The notes beneath the pieces are model-generated. The model did not search any database. It worked only from the letters and a program-made list of their open reading frames with translations, and had not been told where the DNA came from. A program made the position numbers and the translations under genes. A stretch of DNA of 64,000 bases from Corydoras sp. C115 (lineage: Eukaryota > Chordata > Actinopteri > Siluriformes > Callichthyidae), in the NCBI GenBank assembly GCA_019802505.1, contig JAFMOC010000032.1:2117501-2181500 (forward strand), in the 5' to 3' direction. Positions 55,691 to 64,000 of this stretch are shown in pieces (within the stretch, counting starts at the first letter, position 1; each line of letters opens with the position of its first letter).

Positions 55691-55749
<59 letters not shown>
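55691..55749. repeat. (CA)n microsatellite, ~29 units
   Basis: Uninterrupted CA run, preceded by a short CT run. Confidence 0.95.
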
Positions 55750-55752
<3 letters not shown>

Positions 55753-55871
55753 CTCCCCTCCTACAACTGCCCTACAGTTGTGTTCATTCTGGAGTCTCCA
55801 CACATCGCTACCAACCACTGATAGTAATGATGAACCTGCAAAGCCCCTGAGGAAACCTTCCTCCATCTCCA

Positions 55872-55874
<3 letters not shown>

Positions 55875-55904
<30 letters not shown>
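55875..55904. repeat. (CT)n microsatellite
   Basis: ~15 CT units. Confidence 0.9.
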
Positions 55905-55906
<2 letters not shown>

Positions 55907-55989
55907 CTCGCTCGTTCTGTTTGCTTCCCTGCTTTGTAGAATAAAGCTCCATAAGTTCATAAAATTGCATTAAATTCATAGATTAATTT

Positions 55990-56337
55990 ATAAAGGCATT
56001 CATTCATTCATTATCTTCCGCTTTATCCTATATTACGGTCGTGGGGGGGGGGGGGCATTTCGGGTGCTGGGCAGATACACCCAGGACAGGGCACCAATCT
56101 ATCGCTGGGCACACACTCACTCACACAGACACACTCTATATGGGGCAATTTGGAGAATTCAATAGACTTGATCCATGGTTTTGGAATGTGGGAGGAAACC
56201 GGAGAACCCGGAGGAAACCCACGCGGACACGGGGAGAACATGGAAACTCCACCCAGATGAGGATTCGAACCGGGAATCCCTAGCGCTGAGAGGAGAACAT
56301 GCTATAAACCACTAAGCCACCGTGCCACCCCATAAAG
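55990..56337 (-). mobile_element. DANA-like SINE, full length
   Basis: Short direct repeat ATAAAG at 55990-55995 and 56332-56337. TTCCCCATGCCC...GGAGAAC is replaced by a G tract joined to CATTTCGGG. Confidence 0.9.
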
Positions 56338-56383
56338 ACGTCATCCTTATTATTGGCTCTATATTTGTTGTATATTTGTAATT

Positions 56384-56411
56384 GGGCGGCACGGTGGCTT
56401 AGTGGTTTACT
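56384..56411 (+). mobile_element. SINE head stub (28 bp)
   Basis: GGGCGGCACGGTGGCTTAGTGG ending before the B box, then family X sequence. A head without a body implies deletion or recombination. Confidence 0.85.
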
Positions 56412-57018
56412 TCAGAAGCCAGGTGCACTTTGACTTTGGCAGATTGCCATTTCAACGGCACAGTGCGCAACGACGTGATGTTTTGTTGTTGTAGTTTGAT
56501 TGTTATTGTTGGTGAAGTTTGCATAGCTCCGTGTGTGTAACAAGCGGGGTGTATACACTTGTTAACAGTTCACCGCCAAGATGTTGACGTCTGGAGCCAG
56601 CGGTGTTTTATATCAGCAAAACAGCAATACGCCAGAAATGTACCTGAACAAGGCGGCACGGTGGCTTAGTGGTTTAGCACGTTCTCCTCTCAGCACTAGG
56701 GATTCCCGGTTCGAATCCCCATCTGGGTGGAGTTTCCATGTTCTCCCCGTGTCGGCGTGGGTTTCCTCCGGGTCCTCCGGTTTCCTCCCACAGTCCAAAA
56801 ACATGGATCAAGTCAATTGAATTCTCAAAAATTGCCCCATATAGAGTGTGTCTGTGTGAGTGAGTGTGTGCCCAGCGATGGATTGGCGTCCTGTCCTGGG
56901 TGTATCTGCCCAGCGCCCGAAACGTTCTCCCCTGGATGGGCATGGGGAACCACATGAATGAATGAATGTACCTGAACACACCTCATTTCGGGACGGCCAC
57001 GCCCATCGGGGGAGACAT
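56410..57018 (+). repeat. Dispersed family X, copy 2 (interrupted)
   Basis: 56410-56637 and 56979-57018 are the inverted counterpart of 49675-50155. Around the shared TTGACGTCTG it has extra sequence (CCAGCGGTGTTTTATATCAG region) missing from copy 1. A SINE at 56651-56965 interrupts it. Confidence 0.8.
56638..56978 (+). mobile_element. DANA-like SINE, 13-bp TSD, G/C tract deleted
   Basis: Perfect ATGTACCTGAACA at 56638-56650 and 56966-56978. Complete head. The end is GGGGAACCACATGAATGAATGAATG, lacking the GCGACCCTAATAG...GATAA section. Confidence 0.95.
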
Positions 57019-57944
57019 TCACAAGCAGCGTTGCTATTTAAACGACGCAGATGGAAACAGTAAGATAACATTGAGAATGGTGACGCACCTCGCGCAGGCT
57101 GGAAGACAAGACCACAATGTTTTGCTCCTCAGAAGCAGCAGCAGTCCAGCATAACTTCAACGTGATCCTCCACAAAAGGAAAGTTTGAAGAACAAATCCA
57201 AATGTGACCGAGGAATACCGGGTTAAACTATTTTATCTTCTCAGCCGATAAATCATTCATGGCATAGATTTTTATTTATCAAGTGATGCACTGTGCTGAC
57301 TCTGCATGCGCTCCGAAGCTGAAGAAGTAGGATTGCATTCCTCCCTTTGAATCTGCTGCCCATGTGGATTGCTTTCAGAAATTCGGACTTCCTCGCCCTC
57401 CCCCCCAAAAAAAGAAAATCTGCCTCTGGGCGGCTACAGGCGCCTTTAAACTGCCTCTGGGTGTGGATGAGTTTCTGAGGGCAGCATGGTCATCAGGATC
57501 AGTGGTGCTGATGAAGGAGCCAATAAGAACTCGGACTATTTTACGATCCCCTTAAATGTAAACCTTCCAGTTGAATGAATGAATCCATGGCGACGTTCGA
57601 GGGTCTGTTCGAGGCCCGTTTTATACAGCAGGTAATTTAGACTGAAGGCTGAAATACAACAAGACAAGCAGCAGAGTATAAATATGTCACTGTCAGGGAA
57701 ACTGTGATATGAACACTAAACACAGAGCTAAAGGAAAGGACAGTAATAAGTGACTGGTCATGCGCTGGTTGGCTTTTAATGTTTGACAGTTTCATCACAG
57801 TCTATTTGTCACGCTGGAGGACTCAACTAAGAAAACAAAAACGAACAATTTATCCAATAGACTTCAGGGCTTAGACATTTGAGAGCAGTATGTACTATAA
57901 AGTTGTTTATATATAGATATATTCAGTACCTGTCAAAATTTGGA
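57019..57944. other. Single-copy non-coding DNA
   Basis: Nothing recognised. Confidence 0.55.
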
Positions 57945-58335
57945 CTGTAGAACATTTGTGTTCTTTGTGTTTGTTAGTCCCCTGTTGGTTCTGTTCTCTG
58001 TTGGTCAGGAGCATCACAGAACAGGTATCATTTGGGTGGTGGATTGTTTATGGTCGGTTCTGCAGTGACACTGATGTGGTGAGGGGGGGTTTAGTGCAGC
58101 ATTTCAACACCTCAGTGACACTGCTGGGATAGAACTAATGCACCCACCAAATAACCCCTGCTCTGTGGTGGTACTATTGGGGTTCTGAGCATTAGAACAG
58201 AGTACACAGTATGTACTGTAGAACACAAACAGATGGACTACAGAATGGAATTGTAGAACTACAAAGTCCATCTTTACAGGACGTGGAACTGAGAACATGG
58301 ACAATAAGTGGAGCAGAAAGGGGGCGTGGCCAAAC
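57945..58335 (-). mobile_element. Palindromic MITE-like element, copy B
   Basis: Inverted relative (~90% or more by eye) of 40830-41275, including CCTGTTGGTTCTGTTCTCTGT, TATCATTTGGGTGGTGGATTG and AACTACAAAGTCCATCTTTA. One end is degraded: the expected GATGGACTTTG start is TTTGGACTGTAGAAC here. Confidence 0.8.
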
Positions 58336-58458
58336 TTGATACTGCATATAATAATAAAAGGTAATTTTTTTTGTTTTTATATGAGGTTTTGTGTCACTCT
58401 TTCTTTCTGTATTTATTTTGAGCAAAGAAATAAGAATTAGCCCACAAAAAAGACCACA

Positions 58459-58459
58459 T

Positions 58460-58515
<56 letters not shown>
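58459..58515. repeat. (CA)n(TA)n compound microsatellite
   Basis: ~13 CA then ~16 TA units, flush with the tail of the next SINE. Confidence 0.93.
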
Positions 58516-58518
<3 letters not shown>

Positions 58519-58855
58519 TTTATTATCTCCCGCTTTATCCTCTATTAGGGTCGCGGTGGGGTTCCCCATGCCCATCCAGGGGAGAACGTCTCGGGCGCTG
58601 GGCAGATACACCCAGGACAGGACGCCAGTCTATCGCTGGGCACACACTCACTCACACAGACACACTCTATATGGGGCAATTTAGAGAATTCAATTGACTT
58701 GATCCATGTTTTTGGACTGTGGGAGGAAACCGGAGAACCCGGAGGAAACCCACGTGGACACGGGGAGAACATGGAAACTCCACCCAGATGGGGATTCGAA
58801 CCGGAAATCCCTAGTGCTGAAAGAACATGCTAACCACTAAGCCACCGTGCTGCCC
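58516..58855 (-). mobile_element. DANA-like SINE inserted in (TA)n
   Basis: Complete copy, flanked on both sides by TATATAT, which served as target site. Confidence 0.94.
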
Positions 58856-58876
58856 TATATATGTGTGTGTGTATAC

Positions 58877-58880
<4 letters not shown>

Positions 58881-58915
<35 letters not shown>

Positions 58916-58975
58916 ACGTTAAATTAAATATAAATAAGACGTTACATATATATATATATATATATACATATATAT
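58881..58975. repeat. (TA)n runs with repeated TAAGACGTTA
   Basis: TA runs at 58881-58912 and 58945-58975 flank two copies of TAAGACGTTA. Confidence 0.85.
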
Positions 58976-59138
58976 TTAATGTCTTATTTCATGTACAAGC
59001 TGATTTGCAACATTTATTAACATTTATTTCTGCTATTTATTTCTGAGAAAAATCTCAGATTTCTGAAATTTAATCCCACATTCCTGATTTTAGTACATTT
59101 GTGTACACTTCATGTACACTTTGATGAGTGCGCATGCG
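58976..59138. other. Single-copy DNA
   Basis: Nothing recognised. Confidence 0.5.
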
Positions 59139-59142
59139 CGCA

Positions 59143-59182
<40 letters not shown>
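59139..59182. repeat. (CA)n microsatellite with CGCATGCGCG start
   Basis: ~20 CA units preceded by the alternating purine-pyrimidine palindrome CGCATGCG. Confidence 0.9.
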
Positions 59183-59186
<4 letters not shown>

Positions 59187-59387
59187 GAGAACACTGTAAA
59201 CTGCATGCTTGCTTAATGGCTTAATGTCAGGTGCAGATCTAATAAATATCATATAAACATTCAGTAAGTTGTTGCATCAGGAGAACTTTCTTAAGCTGTG
59301 CATCAAGTATAAATAATACATCACCTCAGTAAAGCCTGAGATTTCGGGGCAGGTTCGTCTGCCATTTTGATTGGTTAGAAGTTGTGA

Positions 59388-59840
59388 CGGATTGGTTAAC
59401 TAGACGTTACGCCCAAAATACACCTATGTATAATTAAGAGAATCACACTGACACGCCAGCGGCACGGTGGCTTAGTGGTTTGCATGTTCTCCCCTCAGTG
59501 CTAGGGATTCCCGGTTCGAATCCCCATCTGGGTGGAGTTTCCATGTTCTCCCCGTGTCTGCGTGGGTTTCCTCCGGGTTCTCCGGTTTCCTCCCACAGTC
59601 CAAAAACATGGATCAAGTCAATTGAATTCTCAAAAATTGCCCCATATAGAGTGTGTCTGTGTGAGTAAGTATGTGCCCAGCGATGGATTGGCGTCCTGTC
59701 CTGGGTCTATCTGCCCAGCGCCCGAGACGTTCTCCCCTGGATGGGCATGGGGAACCCCACCGCGACCCTAATAGAGGATAAAGCGGGAGATAATGAATGA
59801 ATGAACACTGACGCCCTAAATCAAGCTGCACGGATGACGG
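59388..59840 (+). repeat. Dispersed family X, copy 3 (short, interrupted)
   Basis: 59388-59457 and 59805-59840 match 50060-50155 (GATTGGTT, CACACTGACACGCC, CCCTAAATCAAGCTGC, GGATGACGG). A SINE splits it. Confidence 0.75.
59445..59815 (+). mobile_element. DANA-like SINE, reference full-length copy
   Basis: Best exemplar. Body 59458-59804; TSD ACACTGACACGCC (59445-59457) / ACACTGACGCC (59805-59815). From 5': A box TGGCTTAGTGG at 59468-59478 and B box GGTTCGAATCC at 59513-59523, an internal pol III promoter. Then the conserved body CTCCGGTTTCCTCCCACAGTC, the CCCCATATAGAGTGTG block, a C tract with GCGACCC, GATAAAGCGGGAG and a GAATGAATGA tail. ~350 bp, no coding role; it depends on a LINE for movement. 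Family name by resemblance to zebrafish DANA/V-SINEs as I recall them. Confidence 0.93.
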
Positions 59841-60838
59841 TCACTAGGATCACTAAAGTATGGCGCTTTATGTGAGCTGTATGTTGGTGCAGTGGATACA
59901 GACCTGTTTCCATTGTATTTGGTTTTTTGGTAAACGCGTAAAATAAATTGTTATCGTGAAAGATTCTGATTCTCAGAGGGGTTAATCATCAGGGTAGTTA
60001 GGGTTACAGTCGCTGCCCCTTTCGGCCTTTAATGCCCTCGGGGTTCTGACGTCAGGAGTCTGTTTAAAGGCTGGAAATGTAAAATAAACGCTCTAGATTT
60101 CTCGAAACACACGAGCAATCTGGCATTTCGACGACTTGCTTTAAAACTATTGGTGCATTTCTTACTCGAGACGTCTCCTCGCTGAAGTGTTTTCCAGGCA
60201 GATGAAGGGACCAGAAGACAAATGAAACACCTCCTTTTCCCATAAACAACATTTGGATATGTTTAAGACGCGCACAGGGCCAGATTTCATTATTATTCCC
60301 TCAAAAGCCACTTACGCTTCCCTCAAACGAGGCTGTTATTGTAAGAGCAGCTCACGAACCATCGAGAAGTTTCCCATTCGGCGTAATCGACGCGTTTCAC
60401 GTTTCATTCGGCGGAAGGGAGCGACGATGAATCACTGAATATTACATGTGCCTGATCGGCGCCTCCCGGCTAATGATTTGATTTCACCGGCTTCTTTTGG
60501 CTTTCGAATTTATCTCTGACATTTTGATGAGTGGCTTTCGAAATCGGCCTCGGAAAAAAAATATATATAAGGAAATAACAGGACGGAGACGACGCGGCGC
60601 TTACATTTTCCTGCAAAGTCAGAATTTCACCTCTGAACAGCCTCATGATTAATAAAGGTGCATCGGAACGCTCGGAAAAGCTTAATGGGCGACATCGGTG
60701 CAACAAGGTCTCATTAATATAACGAACTACATAATTAGAGGGGGACAGGCTAAATGACGGAGCGTCCCAAGAACCGGGTAAGTAGACGGATAAAAATAAA
60801 CCATATAAAAAGTCGCTTCGCCAAATAACATGGACATG
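59841..60838. other. Single-copy DNA, moderately CpG-bearing
   Basis: 60,290-60,620 is CpG-rich (GAGACGACGCGGCGC near 60585). Frames at 60253-60438 and 60470-60859 have no recognisable domain. Confidence 0.5.
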
Positions 60839-61203
60839 ATTCACAGTACCGGGCGGCACGGTGGCTTAGTGGTTGGCATGTTCTCTCAGCACTAGGGATT
60901 CCCGGTTCGAATCCCAATCTGGGTGGAGTTTCCATGTTCTCGCCGTGTCCGCGTGGGTTTCCTCCGAGTTCTCCAGTTTCCTCCCACAGTCCAAAAACAT
61001 GGATCAAGTTAATTGAGTTCTCCAAATTGCCCCATATAGAGTGTGTTGGAGTGTGAGTGTGTGCCCAGCGATGGACTGGCGCCCTGTCCTGGGTGTGTCT
61101 GCCCAGCGCCCGAAACATTCTCACCTGGATGGGCATGGGGAACCCCACCGCAACCCTAATAGAGGATGAAGCGGGAGATAATGAATGAATGATTTACAGT
61201 ACC
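60839..61203 (+). mobile_element. DANA-like SINE, full length, ~12-bp TSD
   Basis: ATTCACAGTACC at 60839-60850 and ATTTACAGTACC at 61192-61203. Complete head and GAATGAATG tail. Another SINE starts directly after the right TSD. Confidence 0.94.
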
Positions 61204-61525
61204 AGGTGGCAAGGTGGCTTAGTGGTTGGCATGTTCTCCTCTCAGCACTAGGGATTACCGGTTCGAATCCCAATCTGGGTGGAGTTTCCATGTTCTCGCC
61301 GTGTCCGCGTGGGTTTCCTCCGGGTTCTCCGGTTTCCTCCCACAGTCCAAAAAACATGGATCAAGTCAATTGAGTTCTCCAAATTGCCCCATATAGAGTG
61401 TGTGTGTGTGTCCAGTGATGGATTGGCGTCCTGTCCTGGGTGTGTCTGCCCAGCGCCCGAAACGTTGGGGATGGGGAACCCCCCCCGCAACCCTAATAGA
61501 GGATAAAGCGGAAGAAAATGGATGG
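61204..61525 (+). mobile_element. DANA-like SINE, tandem with the previous one
   Basis: Head AGGTGGCAAGGTGGCTTAGTGG, tail GAAGAAAATGGATGG. TCTCCCCTGGATGGGC is deleted. Both SINEs carry the uncommon TTCTCGCCGTG variant, so one may be a duplicate of the other. Confidence 0.92.
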
Positions 61526-61972
61526 TCAACATGAACATGTCCAATCAGAACTCGGACTGGCTGATTAAATGATTGGCTGAATTCCAAACTTGAAAGCAGG
61601 CAGATATTTTGGGGAAAAAGCTGAAACCATTTCAGACCACAAAGAACGAGCGTAGCTGAAGAAATATCACAATTGATAAAATAAATAAAAGAACTTTTCA
61701 CTTTGCTGATTTATTAAACTGCGGACTTTGACTCCTATAGGAGGCTTAATGTCACACTGTTAGTTTAGCTCCTGCGCTGACGGTAGCTCTCAGGAGCAAC
61801 GAGGAGGTGGCATTTCATGCACTTGAAGGTTGGAGCAGAAGTCTGTAAAGGTCAGACAGACCTCCAGAAAAAACGAGGAGGCGGATGCGTCGATTCGTGA
61901 TTGCACATGGAGAAGATGGAAAAAATATATATATATATATAAGCAGTGAATAAAACAGAATGAGGTCTGTGA
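61526..61972. other. Single-copy DNA with short (TA)n at 61927-61940
   Basis: Nothing recognised. Confidence 0.5.
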
Positions 61973-62050
61973 GCAGCAGAGGTGGGGTCTCGCACCCGAC
62001 GCCGTACCACCGCAGCAGAGGTGGGGTCTCGCACCCGACGCCGTACCACC
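61973..62050. repeat. Perfect tandem duplication, 2 x 39 bp
   Basis: 61973-62011 and 62012-62050 are identical (GCAGCAGAGGTGGGGTCTCG start, GCCGTACCACC end). Length is a multiple of three and frames run through on both strands, but no protein family is recognised. CpG-rich. Confidence 0.93.
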
Positions 62051-62145
62051 GAGGAGCCACCTGCGCCGAAATCCCAAACATCATCAGATTCAGACAAATA
62101 AAGTGGTTTTCCTCCAACACGCCAAAGTCACGACGTCTTCTGACA

Positions 62146-62446
62146 TTCATTATCTTCCCCTTTATCCTATATTAGGGTCGTGGGGGGGGGGTCCCCATGC
62201 CCATCCAGGGGAGAACGTCTCGGGCGCTGGGCAGATACACCCAGGACAGGACGCCAATCTATCGCTGGACACACACTCACACACAAAGACACACTCTATA
62301 TGGGGCAATTTGGAGCAGCCATTTTACATGAATCCATGCTTTTGGTTTGTGTGAGAACATGGAAACTCCCCCAAGAAAGGGATTCGAACCTGGAGCCCCA
62401 GCGCTGAGAGGAGAACATGCTAATCAATAACCCACCACGCCGCCCT
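62146..62446 (-). mobile_element. DANA-like SINE, diverged head side
   Basis: Tail TTCATTATCTTCCCC, head CCACCACGCCGCCC. Shortened between TTTTGGTTTGTG and AGAACATGG. Confidence 0.9.
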
Positions 62447-62527
62447 ACCTCTGAGTTACTGAAAATCAGACGAGGTCCTGGTTTCCAGGTTCCAGTCTGG
62501 TTTATTCACAAAGGGTTTTGAGTTTAA

Positions 62528-62816
62528 GGGGGGGGGGGGTTCCCCATGCCCATCCAGGGGAGAACGTTTCGGGCGCTGGGCACATACACCCAGGATCTAT
62601 TGTTGGGCTCACACTCACTCACACTCTATATGGGGCAATTTGGAGAACTCAATTGACTTGATCCATGTTTTTTGGACTGTGGGAGGAAACCGGAGAACCT
62701 GGAGGAAACCCACGTGGACACGGGGAGAACATGGAAACTCCACCCAGATGGGGATTCGAACCGGGAATCCCTAGCACTGAGAGGAGAACATGCTAACTAA
62801 GCCACCCGGGGAAGTT
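62528..62816 (-). mobile_element. DANA-like SINE, tail missing
   Basis: Begins directly in the G tract (GGGGGGTTCCCC) with no GATAA/GGAT tail. Head nearly complete (CTAACTAAGCCACC). Confidence 0.9.
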
Positions 62817-62857
62817 TCCATGTTCTCCCAAATGACAAAGAAATAATTTAAAAAAAT

Positions 62858-63225
62858 AATAATATTAAGGCGGCTTAGTGGTTTAGCATGTTCTCCTCTC
62901 AGCGCTAGGGATTCCCGGTTCGGATCCCCATCTGGGTGGAGTTTCCATGTTCTCCCTGTGTCCGCGTGGGTTTCCTCTGGGTTTTCCGGTTTCCTCCCAC
63001 AGTCTAAAAACATGGATAAAGGTCAATTGAGTTCTCCAAATTGCCCCATATAGAGTGTGTCTGTGTGAGTGAGTGTGTGCCCAGCGATAGATTGGCGCCC
63101 TGTCCTGGGTCTATCTGCCCAGCGCCTGAGACGTTCTCCCCTGGATGGGCATGGGGAACCCCTCCGCGACCCTAATAGAGGATAAAGCGGAAGATAATGA
63201 ATGAATGAATGAATAATAATATTAA
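62858..63225 (+). mobile_element. DANA-like SINE, 11-bp TSD
   Basis: AATAATATTAA at 62858-62868 and 63215-63225. Head starts at GGCGGCTTAGTGG, tail GAATGAATGAATG. Confidence 0.94.
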
Positions 63226-63688
63226 TGGAAGAAAAGCCTCTTGACAAATAGTGTGGAATAGAATTATATTTCAGAGGTACATCTGCATTGGCTGGCAGGA
63301 CATTAAGGTAAAAGACACAGTGTCATGACCCTGCACCCCCCCCACCACCCCCACTGACAATACAAGGGTTTTTTTAAATGCAGGATTTAATACCTCACCG
63401 TTTTGTACATTTTGAGAAAAGGAAACAGATTCACACGCGAACCCTGCTTCTTTCTTTAGTTGGTGGAAAGTGATGATGACGGATGACACAGCGCTCGCTG
63501 CAGACACCAACGTACGACTGAAACCCTGCCGCTCCACTTCAGCTCACAGCATCTTCCTCTTCTCGAATTCCTGCAGAGCAAACACAGAAGAAACGAGTTC
63601 AGCTCGACGAGAAGGTTCAACAAACACGGAGACGAAAAGGACAATTTAGAGACTCAGCTTCGTCCAGGATTCTGTTCATCAAACCAGA
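63226..63688. other. Single-copy non-coding DNA
   Basis: A C-rich patch at 63,335-63,352. No gene recognised. Confidence 0.5.
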
Positions 63689-63689
63689 T

Positions 63690-64000
63690 CGAACCATTAT
63701 CTCCCGCTTTATCCTCTATTAGGGTTGCGGGGGGGTTCCCCATGCCCATCCAGGGTAGAACGTTTCGGGCGCTGGGTAGATACACCCAGGACAGTGTGCC
63801 AATCTATCCCTGGACACACACACACTCACACCGACACACTCTATATGGGGCAATTTGGAGAACTCAATAGACTTGATCCATGTTTTTGGACTGTGGGAGG
63901 AAAACGGAGAACCCGGAGGAAACCCACGCGAACACGGGGAGAACATGGAAACTCCACTCAGATTGGGATTCGAACCAGGAATCCCTAGTGCTGAGAGGAG
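63690..64000 (-). mobile_element. DANA-like SINE, cut by window end
   Basis: CATTATCTCCCGC tail to CTGAGAGGAG. The A-box side lies beyond the window. Confidence 0.93.

Noticed and set aside
57925..57945. CTGTCAAAATTTGGAC as a second transposon end
   Set aside because: Resembles a known fish repeat end (CTGTCAAAAGTTTGGACAC) from memory, but only ~16 bp remain.
60470..60859. 129-codon minus-strand frame
   Set aside because: No recognisable domain, and its N-terminal end borders a SINE.
61790..62150. Repeat-containing proteins across the 39-bp tandem duplication (minus frames)
   Set aside because: Three different frames are open at once, there is no start context or homology, and the duplication length being a multiple of three is sufficient explanation.

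Overview
This is non-coding vertebrate DNA, most likely from a teleost and possibly an otophysan fish (catfish, characin or cyprinid relatives). I find no intact protein gene, rRNA, functional tRNA or CRISPR array. The vertebrate/fish call rests on dozens of tRNA-derived SINEs resembling the fish DANA/V-SINE type (tRNA-like head with A and B boxes, a body with the PCR-like sentence 'CTCCGGTTTCCTCCCACAGTC', and a 3' tail of GAAT or GGAT units). It is supported by a second fish-type tRNA SINE, non-LTR retrotransposon fragments, palindromic DNA-transposon relics and abundant (CA)n/(TA)n. The species cannot be fixed from this window.

Layout: about 80 copies or fragments of the DANA-like SINE occur in both orientations from the first base to the last. 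By eye they occupy roughly a third or more of the window. More than twenty have recognisable target-site duplications (TSDs). Between them lie seven copies or fragments of a second SINE ('type 2'), pieces of LINE 3' ends (7.7, 19.2, 21.2-21.6, 33.9, 34.9/35.6 kb), one LINE reverse-transcriptase C-terminal fragment (50.5-50.8 kb), a palindromic MITE-like family (14.0-15.2, 40.8-41.3, 57.9-58.3 kb), an unnamed dispersed family 'X' (49.7-50.2, 56.4-57.0, 59.4-59.8 kb) and other short dispersed units. The rest is single-copy DNA with no coding signal. The SINE-poor, CpG-rich stretches at 47.2-47.6, 51.2-51.5 and especially 52.8-54.2 kb are the best candidates for conserved regulatory sequence.

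The most notable biology is composite SINE insertions. At least four loci (4065-4643, 6184-6682, 14398-15130, 36462-37418) hold two or more SINE bodies between one pair of TSDs, so a chimeric or multimeric unit appears to have integrated as one or grown by recombination afterwards. At 14.4-15.1 kb the insertion also carries a ~190-bp non-SINE segment that lies beside a SINE tail again, inverted, at 45.2 kb; this looks like SINE 3' transduction plus template switching at AATT. At 36.5-37.4 kb the composite carries a spacer that, at a second locus (54.2-55.2 kb), is itself a TSD. This suggests the second locus, or a close relative, was the source. The same composite holds a perfect 62-bp-arm palindrome and a ~333-bp tandem duplication.

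Almost every open reading frame above 60 codons is a translation of the SINE on one strand or the other and should not be read as a gene. Coordinates of repeat ends are hand-read and good to a few bases.
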